NCBI GenBank assembly: GCA_947165145.1
Contig: CAMUZG010000009.1
Location: 1-64,000, forward strand
DNA: 64,000 nt
Source: an uncultured Selenomonadales bacterium
GTDB taxonomy: Bacteria; Bacillota; Negativicutes; Selenomonadales; Selenomonadaceae
Reading direction: 5' to 3'
Made by a program: the position numbers and the translations under genes. The number at the start of each line of letters is the position of its first letter. Position 1 is the first letter of the stretch. The notes under the pieces were generated by a model that was not told the origin of the DNA, ran no database searches, and saw nothing but the letters and a program-made list of their open reading frames with translations. This document shows, one piece after another, positions 8,158 to 17,988 of the stretch.

Positions 8158-8159
8158 CA

Positions 8160-8232
8160 CCTAACACCTAACGATAGCTGTCAGCAAAACCAATCGCTGA
8201 AAGCTGGAAGCTGAAAGCTGATAGCTACTAAC
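8160..8232. repeat. heptanucleotide tandem repeats between carrier and RND pump genes
   Basis: Two period-7 tracts: ACACCTA units at about 8158-8173 and GCTGAAA/GCTGGAA/GCTGATA units at about 8202-8226. They fill most of the 93-base gap and carry no gene. Confidence 0.7.
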
Positions 8233-8250
8233 TGATGGGAGACACCGCTT

Positions 8251-11200
8251 ATGGCAAAGTTTTTTATTCACCGACCGATCTTCGCGATAGTCATTGCGCT
8301 GATAATTACGCTCGTCGGAATTTTGGCGGCAATCCAACTTCCTATCGCGCAGTATCCGAAAATTTCCCCGCCGACAATTTCCGTCAGCACAACGTACACG
8401 GGCGCGAATGCCGGCGTCGTCAACGAGACCATTGCCCAGGTCATTGAACAGCAAGTCAACGGTACCGACGGTATGGACTACATGAGCTCCAACTCAGACG
8501 ACACGGGGCGTTACAGCTTGAGCGTCGTCTTCAACGTCGGCACGGACGGCGACATGGACAGCGTTAAAGTTCAAAACAACGTTGCAATCGCGAACGCAAG
8601 CTTGCCCACGGACGTTCAACGCGTCGGTGTAACGACTCGCAAGGCGTCAAACGAAATGGCGTTGTTCTTGGCGATGTACTCTCCGACCGGCGAATACGAC
8701 CGCGCCTTCATGAAGAACTACTCCGATATTTATTTGATGGACGAGATTAAACGCGTTGACGGCGTCGGTGACGTGCAAATTTTCGGCTCCGATTATTCAA
8801 TGCGCATTTGGCTCAATCCCGACAAACTCGCCGAACTTGATTTGACGATTGCGGAAGTTGCCAACGCTATCAACGAACAGAATCTTCAAGCCGCCGCAGG
8901 CACAATCGGTTCAATGCCGCTCGCCAACGGTCAAGAAAAACAATTCACCGGCAAAGTTCAAGGGCGTCTGACTGAAATTGAAGAATTCGGCAACATCATT
9001 TTGAAAAGCCGCAGTGACGGAACTTTTGTTTACATGAAAGACGTTGCGCGAATCGAATCGGGTCCGCGCATGAACAATATCATCGCGAAGTTCAACGGTT
9101 ATCCTTCGGTCGGTTTCGGTATTCAGCTCACCAGTGACGCAAACGCCATGACGACTGTCCGCGCAGTTCAAGACATTATCGAACGCCAAAGACCGAACTT
9201 GCCGCCGAATCTCTTTATCAGCGAAATTTTCGACAGCACAGATTATATTCGCGCGTCGATTAACGAAGTCGCGCACACGTTCGTTGAGGCGTTGCTCCTC
9301 GTCGTGTTCGTTATTTTCCTCTTCCTGCAAAGTTGGCGCGCAACGTTGATTCCGTTGTTGGCGGTGCCCGTTTCGCTAATCGGAACGTTCGCGGCGTTTA
9401 TCGTCCTCGACTTCTCAATCAACACGCTGACATTGTTCGCAATGGTTTTGGCAATCGGTCTGGTCGTCGACGACGCGATTGTTGTTATCGAGAACGTTGA
9501 ACACCACATGGAAGAAGGATTATCGCCCGTCGACGCAACTGAACGCGCAATGGACGAAGTTCAAGGTCCCGTCGTGGCGATAGCGTTTGTATTGGCAGCA
9601 GTGTTCGTGCCCGTAGCATTTCTCGGCGGCATGATGGGCGTTTTGTATAGGCAATTCGCGCTGACAATCGCAATCTCAATGGCGTTATCGGCATTCGTCG
9701 CGTTGACTTTGACGCCCGCACTTTGCGCTATGATTCTCAAGCCGAAAGATCCTAACAAGAAACAAGGTATCTTCGACAAATTCTTTAACGGCTTCAACAA
9801 CTGGTTCGACCGCACGAAGAACGGCTACGTCAACATTGTCGCGACGTTTATTAAGCGTTCACAGCTCGTGGTAATCTTCTTACTGATTGTCGTGGGCGGC
9901 GCGTGGATAATTTATAAAAATCTCCCGTCGACGTTTGTTCCCGAAGAAGACCAAGGCTACTTCTTCACGTCGATAAGCTTGCCTGAAGGAACTTCGATGA
10001 ATCACACTGTCGAGACGATTGACAAACTCGGCGGCGCGGTTCTAAAGGAAATGCCCGGCTTGAAATCCTGCATGATGATTACGGGCTTTGATATTCTGTC
10101 GTTCGGCTCCAAACCGAGCGCGGGCATAATCGTCTGTGGTCTGGATTCGTGGGATAAGCGCGGTCCCGAAGCGTCCGTTAACGCGTGTATCGGCACGATG
10201 TTCCGTCTCGGCGCAATGACAGTTCCCGAAGCTCAAGTTATCGCGTTCAATCCGCCTGCGCTACCAGGTCTCGGCAACGTCGGCGGTTGGTCTCTGCAAC
10301 TTCAAGATATGGCAGGTCACACTGACGTTGAGCTCAACGAGATTACTCAGCGTATCGTCGCGAAGGCTAATCAGCGTCCCGAAATGCAAGGCGTCCGCAC
10401 GACCTTTAACATTGCCACACCGACCGTTGAGTATCAGATTGACCGCGAGAAAGTCAAATTGCTCGGTGTGAATTTGTCTGACGTGTTCACGGCGTTGCAA
10501 GTCAATTTCGGCGGTATGCAGGTCAACGACTTCAACAAGTTCGGGCGCACGTATAAAGTTATGCTCCAATCCGACGTTCTCTACCGCACGGAAGCTGATT
10601 GTGCGCGGTTCGTCTTCGTCAAAGGTTCTGGCGGTCAAATGGTTCCGTTGAGCTCGCTGATTACGCCGCATTACAGCACAGGTCCCACGCAAATTTCTCG
10701 ATTCAACGCGGCTCGTGCAGTGACGATTCAAGGCAACGCGGGTCAAGGTTACTCGTCAGGTCAAGCGATGGCTGCCATTGAAGAAATCGTCAACGCGGAA
10801 GCTGGCGTCGGATTCAATATCGAATGGTCTGGACAATCTCGCGAAGAAAAGAAAGCCGCAAGTTCCACGGGACAAGTCTTAGCGTTGGCGTTGGTGTTCG
10901 TATTCTTAATGCTCGCCGCGCTGTATGAAAGTTGGAGCGTGCCGTTCGCAGTTTTGTTGAGCGTTCCGACGGGAATTTTCGGCGCAGTCTTCTCAGAATA
11001 TTTCCTGGCGTTCGTTGAGGCGATGTTCGGTCACAAGAACGCGGGACTTCAAGACAGCGTCTACATGCAAATCGGAATCATCATGATAATCGGCTTGGCG
11101 GCGAAGAATGCAATTCTTATCGTTGAGTTCGCAAAAGTTCGTGTCGACCGCGGAATGCCACCGATTAAAGCTGCGTTGGAAGCGGCCGGCTTGCGTCTCC

Positions 11201-11439
11201 GCCCGATTCTGATGACTTCGTTCGCGTTTATCATCGGGTGCTTGCCGTTGGCAATGGCGTCGGGTGCAGGTTCTGCGGCGCGTAACGGTATGGGCGTTGC
11301 GGTTGTCGGCGGCATGCTCTTTGCAACAATGCTCGGCGTATTTGTAATTCCCGTATTGTTCGTCATCACCGAATACGTCGCGAAGAAACTCGGTTTCATG
11401 AAACAGGAGAAACAAAAGTCTTCAATCGACTACATGTAA
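8251..11439 (+). CDS. RND multidrug efflux pump, HAE1 family (AcrB/MexB type)
   Basis: A 1062-aa inner-membrane proton/drug antiporter of normal length. It begins MAKFFIHRPIFAIV with the usual first helix, has the YPKISPP porter motif, two large periplasmic loops, and the proton-relay helix GLVVDDAIVVIENVE (Asp pair near residue 408). The second half repeats the fold, with GLAAKNAILIVEFAK near residue 953. It forms a trimer with the adaptor encoded upstream and exports drugs, detergents or bile-like compounds from the periplasm. The ATG start has GGGAG upstream. It is transcribed with the adaptor and fused carrier before it and the esterase after it. Confidence 0.96.
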   Translation: MAKFFIHRPIFAIVIALIITLVGILAAIQLPIAQYPKISPPTISVSTTYTGANAGVVNETIAQVIEQQVNGTDGMDYMSSNSDDTGRYSLSVVFNVGTDGDMDSVKVQNNVAIANASLPTDVQRVGVTTRKASNEMALFLAMYSPTGEYDRAFMKNYSDIYLMDEIKRVDGVGDVQIFGSDYSMRIWLNPDKLAELDLTIAEVANAINEQNLQAAAGTIGSMPLANGQEKQFTGKVQGRLTEIEEFGNIILKSRSDGTFVYMKDVARIESGPRMNNIIAKFNGYPSVGFGIQLTSDANAMTTVRAVQDIIERQRPNLPPNLFISEIFDSTDYIRASINEVAHTFVEALLLVVFVIFLFLQSWRATLIPLLAVPVSLIGTFAAFIVLDFSINTLTLFAMVLAIGLVVDDAIVVIENVEHHMEEGLSPVDATERAMDEVQGPVVAIAFVLAAVFVPVAFLGGMMGVLYRQFALTIAISMALSAFVALTLTPALCAMILKPKDPNKKQGIFDKFFNGFNNWFDRTKNGYVNIVATFIKRSQLVVIFLLIVVGGAWIIYKNLPSTFVPEEDQGYFFTSISLPEGTSMNHTVETIDKLGGAVLKEMPGLKSCMMITGFDILSFGSKPSAGIIVCGLDSWDKRGPEASVNACIGTMFRLGAMTVPEAQVIAFNPPALPGLGNVGGWSLQLQDMAGHTDVELNEITQRIVAKANQRPEMQGVRTTFNIATPTVEYQIDREKVKLLGVNLSDVFTALQVNFGGMQVNDFNKFGRTYKVMLQSDVLYRTEADCARFVFVKGSGGQMVPLSSLITPHYSTGPTQISRFNAARAVTIQGNAGQGYSSGQAMAAIEEIVNAEAGVGFNIEWSGQSREEKKAASSTGQVLALALVFVFLMLAALYESWSVPFAVLLSVPTGIFGAVFSEYFLAFVEAMFGHKNAGLQDSVYMQIGIIMIIGLAAKNAILIVEFAKVRVDRGMPPIKAALEAAGLRLRPILMTSFAFIIGCLPLAMASGAGSAARNGMGVAVVGGMLFATMLGVFVIPVLFVITEYVAKKLGFMKQEKQKSSIDYM

Positions 11440-11455
11440 AAGCGGAGGCGGAATT

Positions 11456-13030
11456 ATGTTTGACGATTTAACACGCAGAGATTTTATAAAAGCCGCGGCG
11501 ATGAGTTTCGTTGCGGTCAATGCAACTGGTCTTTTTCCTGACGAAAAAGTTTTTGCGGCAAGCGATTGCATTGTCAAAACTCGTTACGGCGCGTTCAGCG
11601 GCTTTATCGACGAAAACGGCGTGAAAACGTGGCTCGGTATTCCGTATGCTCAACCGCCCGTCGGACAACTGCGTTGGCAAGCTCCTCAACCGCTGAAACC
11701 GTCAGATAAAACTTTCGACGCAAAAAAATTCGGCTTCTCGGCGATGCAAACTGTCGACGATAGAGAAACTTCCTCCACGAGACCGCAAAGCGAAGATTGT
11801 CTGACGCTCAACATTTGGCGACGCGGCTCCAAAAAAAATTTGCCCGTCATGGTTTATATTCCTGGCGGCGGCTTCCAAACTGGCGGCTCAAGTGATGTTC
11901 GCTATCACGGAAGTAATTTTGCGGCGGCAAATGATGTCGTGCTCGTCACGATTAATTATCGACTCAACGCCTTCGGCTTTCTGAATCTCGCAAGCATTGA
12001 TTCTGACTTCGCGGACAGCGGCTATCTCGGCATAAAAGACCAAGTCGCGGCGTTGCGCTGGGTTAAAGAAAATATCTCCGAATTCGGCGGCAATCCCGAT
12101 AACGTGACGATTTTCGGGCAAAGTGCCGGCTCAACTTCGGTTATGTTGCTGACAATCACACCTGCCGCCAAAAATCTTTTCGGCAAAGCAATTCCGCAAT
12201 CGGGACATTTGGGGCTTCACAACACGCCTGAAGAATCCGCCAAAGTTGCAGAAATTTTTATGGAAATGAGCGGCGCAAAGACGGTTGGCGACCTCGTGAA
12301 AAAATCTTCCGCCGAAATCTTGAACATTTACGAAAAAGTTAACGGGCTCAATCCTAACACGTCACTCTTGAATTATATGCCGACTTGCGACGGGAAATTT
12401 ATTCCGCGTGATCCGTTCAAAGCACTCAAAGACGGCTATGCGCGCGACATTAAATTTTTGACAGGCACGGCTTCCGACGAATGGTGTTTTTGGCTGTTGT
12501 TCACGAGTCCTAGATTTTTCGACATCCTCCGCGCAAATTCTCGATTTGTCTTGGCGAAATACAATGGCACGGACACGCCTGAGGAAGCTTATCGCAAATG
12601 GCTTGGCAATCGCCCTGACACCGAAGAAAATTACATCACTTTTGCAAATAATGTGGATTGGCGCGTCGGGCAGGAAGTTGCGGCGGAATATCAATCGAAG
12701 TTCAATGACGTGTACTACTATTTGTTCAGCGAGCAGTCACCGATTGAAATTATTCGTGCGTATCACGGCATTGATTTGGCGTACATGTTCAATCTGCCTG
12801 ACAGAAAATATGCTCCGAATCTTGCGCAGGATTTTGTTAAGCAGATTCAAGCATCGTGGACAGCTTTTGCGGCGACGGGCAATCCTAACAACGAATTAAT
12901 TCCGCATTGGAAAAAATATTCCGCCGCCAATCGCCAAACTATGGAGCTTAACTCAAAAGGTTGCGTCTGCCACAAAGATTTGAACACGGACAATTTGAAC
13001 GCACTGCGCTACGTCTACGAAGATAACTAA
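11456..13030 (+). CDS. Tat-exported type-B carboxylesterase
   Basis: A 524-aa carboxylesterase/para-nitrobenzyl esterase-like alpha/beta hydrolase. The N-terminus contains TRRDFIKAAA, a clear twin-arginine export signal, so it is folded in the cytoplasm and exported. Family landmarks are EDCLTLNIW, the oxyanion-hole PGGGF, the nucleophile elbow FGQSAG (Ser about residue 222) and YHGIDLAYMF with the catalytic His near residue 437. It lies 16 bases after the RND pump with its own GGAGG site and is probably the last gene of that operon. It could hydrolyse ester compounds such as plant phenolic esters or ester drugs before or during efflux; that link is inference. Confidence 0.9.
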   Translation: MFDDLTRRDFIKAAAMSFVAVNATGLFPDEKVFAASDCIVKTRYGAFSGFIDENGVKTWLGIPYAQPPVGQLRWQAPQPLKPSDKTFDAKKFGFSAMQTVDDRETSSTRPQSEDCLTLNIWRRGSKKNLPVMVYIPGGGFQTGGSSDVRYHGSNFAAANDVVLVTINYRLNAFGFLNLASIDSDFADSGYLGIKDQVAALRWVKENISEFGGNPDNVTIFGQSAGSTSVMLLTITPAAKNLFGKAIPQSGHLGLHNTPEESAKVAEIFMEMSGAKTVGDLVKKSSAEILNIYEKVNGLNPNTSLLNYMPTCDGKFIPRDPFKALKDGYARDIKFLTGTASDEWCFWLLFTSPRFFDILRANSRFVLAKYNGTDTPEEAYRKWLGNRPDTEENYITFANNVDWRVGQEVAAEYQSKFNDVYYYLFSEQSPIEIIRAYHGIDLAYMFNLPDRKYAPNLAQDFVKQIQASWTAFAATGNPNNELIPHWKKYSAANRQTMELNSKGCVCHKDLNTDNLNALRYVYEDN

Positions 13031-13052
13031 GGCGCGTCAGTAAACTCTGGCA

Positions 13053-13330
13053 GTGACGGTTATTTTTCCAACGCTTAAACAGTTGGAACGCGGCGATTGA
13101 CTTCGACAGGTCATAACTTTACGGCGCGACCGCTGGATGCAACGTCACGTTGCCGTCACGCTTGCGCGGCGATTGACTTCGACAGGTCACAACTTTACGG
13201 CGCGACCGCTGGATGCAACGTCACGTTGCCGTCACGCTTGCGCGGCGATTGACTTCGACAGGTCACAACTTTACGGCGCGACCGCTGGATGCAACGTCAC
13301 GTTGCCGTCACGCTTGCGTCACGTTGCTTC
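13053..13330 (+). repeat. dispersed MITE-like repeat, copy 2, with three 76-bp tandem units
   Basis: It starts GTGACGGTTATTTTTCC like copy 1. It contains three tandem 76-bp units at 13091-13166, 13167-13242 and 13243-13318, nearly identical (one C/T difference seen). Each carries GGCGATTGACTTCGACAGG and GGATGCAACGTCACGTTGCC. This explains most of the 359-base gap between the esterase and the next gene; short ORFs read across it are repeats, not genes. Confidence 0.85.
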
Positions 13331-13333
13331 GAC

Positions 13334-13376
13334 AAAAAAATTTCCCCGATAGTTTTCTACTGTCGGGGATTTTTGT
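13334..13376. terminator. bidirectional Rho-independent terminator
   Basis: CCCCGATAG (13344-13352) pairs with CTGTCGGGG (13360-13368) across a 7-base loop, with an A run upstream and ATTTTTG downstream. It can end both the esterase operon (plus) and the secreted-protein gene (minus). Confidence 0.85.
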
Positions 13377-13389
13377 TGTCGTCAACAGA

Positions 13390-13743
13390 TCACAACTTCA
13401 AATGATTTTCGATGATGTACTTGCACATATTCCACTCAATCGGCGTACCTTGCGGCGTGACCGTGCCCGAATAGCCCGCCGAATTTCTGAACATGTGCCC
13501 CGACGTGCCAATGTCAAATTCGTAGTCTAGATATTGAACATTCTTGCCGACCATCTTCAGCCGCGCAGAAAATCGCCCGCCGTCAGAGTAGTGGCGGAGT
13601 TCGTAAATTGTGTGAGTCATTAGATAGCACTTCATGCCGGTCACGTTCGATGTTCCGACGTAGTAATCTGCGGCGTGCACTGTCGACGCTTGCATCAACG
13701 CCACGCTCATCACGAACGCGAATGCCGTCAAAAATTTTTTCAT
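13390..13743 (-). CDS. small secreted protein of unknown function
   Basis: A 117-aa protein with a classic signal peptide (MKKFLTAFAFVMSVALMQA, cleavage after VHA near residue 25). The mature part of about 90 aa is rich in Tyr and beta-prone segments and holds two Cys (in KCYLM and NMCKY) that could form a disulfide. I do not recognise the family. The start is the ATG at 13743, with GGAGG 8 bases upstream. It lies downstream of dapB on the same strand but with a 46-base gap, and it ends at a strong terminator. It is presumably periplasmic or extracellular. Confidence 0.8.
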   Translation of the reverse strand: MKKFLTAFAFVMSVALMQASTVHAADYYVGTSNVTGMKCYLMTHTIYELRHYSDGGRFSARLKMVGKNVQYLDYEFDIGTSGHMFRNSAGYSGTVTPQGTPIEWNMCKYIIENHLKL

Positions 13744-13789
13744 TGCGAACACCTCCGTTGCAGGGGACGGTAGTAATCGTTTGGCGAAT

Positions 13790-14554
13790 TCAATCCAACA
13801 GCTTATCCAAACCGACCGTCAAGCCTTTGAGAGCGCGAACTTTCTTGCAGGCTAGCACGACGCCAGGCATAAAAGAATCTCTGCCCGTTGAATCGTGGCG
13901 GATTGTGAGCGTCTGACCAAGTCCGCCGAAAATGACTTCCTGATGAGCAACGTAACCAGGCAATCTGACGCTGTGAATCCTTATGCCGTCGACTTCGGCT
14001 CCGCGAACGTGCGGCAATCGTTCAACTTCGTCGGGGTGACCTTGACTGTGCGGCGTGCGAACTTCGGAAATCATTTTGGCAGTCAATTCGGCGGTACCGC
14101 TCGGCGCGTCGAGTTTTTTATCGTGGTGCAGTTCGATGATTTCAACGTCAGGCATGTACTTTGCAACTTTCTGCGCGATTAACATCATGAGCACGGCACC
14201 CAATGCGAAGTTCGGCGCGATGAATGCGGGCGTTTGATTTTTTTCGGCGAGCTCACGGATTTTTTCTTTAGCGTCGTCGCTTAAACCTGTTGTACCGACT
14301 ACGGGCGAAACTTTGTTGGCGAGCGCAGTCATCACGTTGTCGAAGACGACATTCGGGCGCGTGAAGTCAACCATAACGTCTGGAGCGAATTTTTTCAACG
14401 CGGCGTCAAGGTTCGTTTCGACCTTCAAGCCGTCAATTTCACCGTCGAAGGCGTCGACAGCACCGACCAATTCGAGTTCGTCATCAGCGTTGACGGCGGC
14501 GACGACCGTGCGTCCCATGCGACCGAGTGCGCCGTTAACCAAAACTTTAATCAT
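13790..14554 (-). CDS. dapB: 4-hydroxy-tetrahydrodipicolinate reductase
   Basis: A 254-aa cytoplasmic enzyme of normal length that reduces hydroxy-tetrahydrodipicolinate with NAD(P)H in the diaminopimelate/lysine pathway. The N-terminal Rossmann motif is VNGALGRMGR (residues about 5-14); the signature ELHHDKKLDAPSGTA (about 143-157) holds the catalytic His and Lys. It follows addA by 11 bases with AGGAGG in the gap, so the two share an mRNA. Ddh at 43.4 kb provides the dehydrogenase branch of DAP synthesis downstream of this step. Confidence 0.97.
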   Translation of the reverse strand: MIKVLVNGALGRMGRTVVAAVNADDELELVGAVDAFDGEIDGLKVETNLDAALKKFAPDVMVDFTRPNVVFDNVMTALANKVSPVVGTTGLSDDAKEKIRELAEKNQTPAFIAPNFALGAVLMMLIAQKVAKYMPDVEIIELHHDKKLDAPSGTAELTAKMISEVRTPHSQGHPDEVERLPHVRGAEVDGIRIHSVRLPGYVAHQEVIFGGLGQTLTIRHDSTGRDSFMPGVVLACKKVRALKGLTVGLDKLLD

Positions 14555-14565
14555 GTTGAAACCTC

Positions 14566-17500
14566 CTACATCTTTATGAGTTTGCCGCCGCCTAACAGGT
14601 ACAAATATTTTTCGGCGACGGTGATTTTCAGCAGAGCCTCAACCGCCTGAGTGTACAGCTCAATTTGCATGCGATACCGTTCAGCAATATCGGGTGCGTC
14701 GTGGTCAGTCTTGTAGTCCAACAAAATCCAATTCCCTGCCGCGTCTTTGAACAGCAAATCAATAATGCCCTGGACAAAAATTTTCTCGTCGGCGTTGAAA
14801 AATTTCTGCGCGTCAATCAGTCGGCTGAACGGCAATTCGCGATGATATTCCTGCGCGGCAATCAATCGTTGACCGAGAGCACTGGCGAAGAATGCGGCAA
14901 TTTTATCTGCGCGGACAAGTTTGACGTGTTCGGGCGGAATGATTTCGCGGCGAGCAAGTTCTTCAACCTGCGCGACAATTCCAGACTTCGACAAATCGCC
15001 GCTCAAGTTCAAACTTTGCATGACGCGGTGCATTAGCGTTCCGAATTCTGCGCCAGAAATTTTTTTCGTCTGCATGAATGACGGGCGGTGCCAATTAGGA
15101 ATTTGGAATTTGGAATTTGGAATTAAAAAAGTTTGCTCATTCCTAATTTCTAATTCCTCATTCCTAATTAATTCGCGGCGTTTGAGTTCAGTGACTGATA
15201 ATTTCGCGGGAATGTTGACGAGTAGCGTTGACGAAAGTTTTTCGGGCGGCTCAGAAATTTTTTCCTGCGCGGCGTCGAGCGGGTGTTCTGCAAGTTTAAG
15301 TATTTCCGATTGCAGGACGGTTTGCGTGTCGATGACGGGGGCGAGCGCGTCTTTTATCGGCAACAACCAATCCGTGAACTTGCTCACCGACAAAAGGTCG
15401 AAGTCCGTCGGCTTGTCGATTTGTACCGTGTCATTGAATTTTTTTGGAGTGACCGTGCCGATTAAAAATAATTTTTCTTTAGCCCGCGTCAATGCCACGT
15501 ACAAAATCCGCAGTTCTTCCGCTAACGATTCCTGCTTGATTTTCTCAGCAACTGCTTGCGTCGCTAACGTCTTGACTTTGAGCTGAGAATTTGGCGGCGT
15601 TCGATGTGCACCAATGCCGAAGTCGCGATGAAGGAAAATTTTCGCGCGAGCATACTCCTCGTTGTTGAAACCTTTGCCGAGACCCGCGACGAACACAACG
15701 GGATATTCCAGACCTTTGCTTTTGTGGATTGTGACGACGCGCACGACGTTTTCGTTTTCGCCGAGAGTAGTTGCGGTGCTCATGTCGTTGCCGAGGTCGC
15801 GAATTTTCTTCAAGAACTCAACGAACCGCGACAGCCCGCGAGCATTTGTCGATTCAAAGGCGGCGGCACGGTCGATGAGTATGCGCAGATTTGCTTGACG
15901 GAGAGAGCCGCGTTCTTCCCTGCCGACGGAATCATAATAACCCGTTTCGCGATAAAGATTGCTCAAAAGTTCGGGCACGCTAAGTTGTCTGGCAACGTCG
16001 CGCCAACGATTGAGCCGCGTCAAAAATTTTTGGCACTTGTCGGAGCCGCGTTCCACAGCCGTATAAAAATCTTCGTCAGGCGTCGCAATTCGCAATTCGG
16101 CAAGTTCTTCCGCGCTGAAACCGCCAATCGGACTTAACATCACTGCGGCAAGCGGAATGTCTTGTCGTGCGTTGTCGAGCAGGCTCAATAGGTCGATGAC
16201 GATTTGAACTTCCGTCGCCTTGAAATAATTTTCTTCGTCGGGCACGTAAGCCGGCACACCGAATTTTTTAAGCGTGTCGAGAATTTCAAAGGCGGACGTT
16301 TTCGGCGAGCGGTGCAGAATAACGATGTCTCTGAATGCCACGGGGCGATATTCTTCGCCGTCACGAACGAGTTTGCCCGCCGCAATCAGCCCGTGAATTT
16401 TTTCGGCAATGAAACGCATTTCGATTGCAATGTCTTTGTCGTCGACGTTGCCGTTGCCGTCGCCAGCACCGTCCTTGAGAACAAAATAAAGTTCGGGGCG
16501 TTCGTCGAAATAATTTTCACCGCTCAAGTAATCGGCGGAGAATTTCAACTGCGCGGCGTCATTGTAATCAATTTCAGTCGCACGAAGATTCATCAGCCGT
16601 GAAAAAATTTCGTTGACCGCGTCAATAATATTCTCCCTGCTACGGAAATTCTGCGACAGATTGATTGAGCGGTAAGCGTCGCTTGCCATCTTGTCCTTGA
16701 AATTGGCGGAGTCGACGAGTCGGAAACGATAAATCGATTGCTTCACGTCGCCGACGAAAAAGAGATTGTCGCCGCGAGAAATTTTCTGCACAATCGCCTC
16801 CTGCACGCCGTTCGTATCCTGGTACTCGTCGACCATAATGAATTTGAAACGGTTGCGGTAAGCGTCGACGACTTCGGGGGCTGCGTCGAAAATTTTCAGC
16901 GCAAGGTGTTCCATATCGCTGAAGTCGATGATTCCGTGTTCACGTTTGGCGGCGGAAAATTTTTTAGCAAAATCCTTCGTCACGCGCACGAGTTCACGAA
17001 TCGGGGCAACAAGCTCACGAATATCGGCGAGCATTTTATTTTCGTCGGCAAGGAAAAATTTTTTGTGCAGTTCAAGCAACATATCCTTATAGCCGCCGCG
17101 CAGTGATGAAATTTTTTCTTTGATGTCGGGGTCGCATTTGCCGAAACGACAGGTGCCGAACTTAATCGCCGAAATTTTTTTGTAGAGCGCGTCCCAATCG
17201 TCGAGTGAAATTTTCAGCGTGTCGAGTTGGGCGTCGTCGTCAGCTAAAACTTTGACGGTGATTTTGTTGACGTCGGCAAGTCGTTGAGCTTCGTGGCAAT
17301 CGGCAAAAATTTTTTCAAGCGTCGCGTCGATTTGCGGCTTGATGAACTTAAACCAATTCGTGTCAGCAAGTCGGGCGTTCGCGGGCAAATCGTACGGTTC
17401 AGCGAGCGAATCAAGCCATGTGTCGGGATACGGCATGCTCAGCGAAAAGCTGTGCAACTTGAGAATCATCGCGTGAATTTGGTCGTCGCCGCGCACATTG

Positions 17501-17988
17501 CCACCGAATTCGTCCGTGAAATTTTTAAAGGCGTCGCCACCGTCGCGGTAGTTCTCCTCAAACAAATCCTCAAGAACTTCGCGCTTGAGTATGGCAAGTT
17601 CGTTTTCGTCGCCCTTTCGGAATTTCGGGTCGAGATCGATACGCGAAAAATTTCTGCGCAAAACCGATTGGCAGAACGAATCGAACGTTGAAATTTGTGC
17701 GCCGCTGAGCAAAATGACTTGCCGTTCAAGATAATTTTGATTGTCGGTGTCGAGTTCGGACTCCAAACGTTGCATGAGCGCGGCTTGAATTCGCGAACGC
17801 ATTTCCTGCGCGGCAGCGTTGGTGAAGGTCATGATGAGCAGTTTGTCGACTTCACAGTCACGATTTTCAAGCAGATTGATGACGCGTTCTACCAGCGTGC
17901 GAGTTTTGCCGGCACCCGCCGCCGCCGCCAATAAAAGATTTTCGCTGCGGCTGTTGACTGCCGCCTGTTGATCGCGTGTCAGCTCCAT
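14566..17988 (-). CDS. addA: ATP-dependent helicase/nuclease subunit AddA
   Basis: A 1140-aa UvrD-like SF1 helicase with a C-terminal RecB-type nuclease, working in double-strand break repair. Walker A is AAAGAGKTRT (about residues 21-30), Walker B is DEYQDTN (about 386-392), later motifs include VVTIHKSKGLEYP and YVALTRAKE, and the nuclease motif is LLDYKTD (about 1088-1094). It is slightly shorter than B. subtilis AddA. A stretch at about residues 938-966 (RNEELEIRNEQ ... FLIPNSKFQIPNW) is heptanucleotide repeat DNA read in frame between helicase and nuclease parts. The usual partner addB is not adjacent or elsewhere in this window. The start ATG has GGGAGG upstream. Confidence 0.94.
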   Translation of the reverse strand: MELTRDQQAAVNSRSENLLLAAAAGAGKTRTLVERVINLLENRDCEVDKLLIMTFTNAAAQEMRSRIQAALMQRLESELDTDNQNYLERQVILLSGAQISTFDSFCQSVLRRNFSRIDLDPKFRKGDENELAILKREVLEDLFEENYRDGGDAFKNFTDEFGGNVRGDDQIHAMILKLHSFSLSMPYPDTWLDSLAEPYDLPANARLADTNWFKFIKPQIDATLEKIFADCHEAQRLADVNKITVKVLADDDAQLDTLKISLDDWDALYKKISAIKFGTCRFGKCDPDIKEKISSLRGGYKDMLLELHKKFFLADENKMLADIRELVAPIRELVRVTKDFAKKFSAAKREHGIIDFSDMEHLALKIFDAAPEVVDAYRNRFKFIMVDEYQDTNGVQEAIVQKISRGDNLFFVGDVKQSIYRFRLVDSANFKDKMASDAYRSINLSQNFRSRENIIDAVNEIFSRLMNLRATEIDYNDAAQLKFSADYLSGENYFDERPELYFVLKDGAGDGNGNVDDKDIAIEMRFIAEKIHGLIAAGKLVRDGEEYRPVAFRDIVILHRSPKTSAFEILDTLKKFGVPAYVPDEENYFKATEVQIVIDLLSLLDNARQDIPLAAVMLSPIGGFSAEELAELRIATPDEDFYTAVERGSDKCQKFLTRLNRWRDVARQLSVPELLSNLYRETGYYDSVGREERGSLRQANLRILIDRAAAFESTNARGLSRFVEFLKKIRDLGNDMSTATTLGENENVVRVVTIHKSKGLEYPVVFVAGLGKGFNNEEYARAKIFLHRDFGIGAHRTPPNSQLKVKTLATQAVAEKIKQESLAEELRILYVALTRAKEKLFLIGTVTPKKFNDTVQIDKPTDFDLLSVSKFTDWLLPIKDALAPVIDTQTVLQSEILKLAEHPLDAAQEKISEPPEKLSSTLLVNIPAKLSVTELKRRELIRNEELEIRNEQTFLIPNSKFQIPNWHRPSFMQTKKISGAEFGTLMHRVMQSLNLSGDLSKSGIVAQVEELARREIIPPEHVKLVRADKIAAFFASALGQRLIAAQEYHRELPFSRLIDAQKFFNADEKIFVQGIIDLLFKDAAGNWILLDYKTDHDAPDIAERYRMQIELYTQAVEALLKITVAEKYLYLLGGGKLIKM
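15092..15172. repeat. heptanucleotide repeat tract inside addA
   Basis: AATTAGG/AATTTGG units with period 7 (about 15095-15125) face an inverted tract of ATTCCTAATT-type units (about 15140-15170). The insert keeps the addA reading frame and lies between the helicase and nuclease regions. Confidence 0.8.

Noticed and set aside
12780..13030. Esterase as part of a plant cell-wall degradation locus
   Set aside because: No glycoside hydrolases are nearby; the surrounding genes are efflux components.
13137..13530. Two short ORFs with repeated RHVAVTLARRLTSTGHN text
   Set aside because: They are translations of the 76-bp tandem repeats and have no ribosome-binding site.
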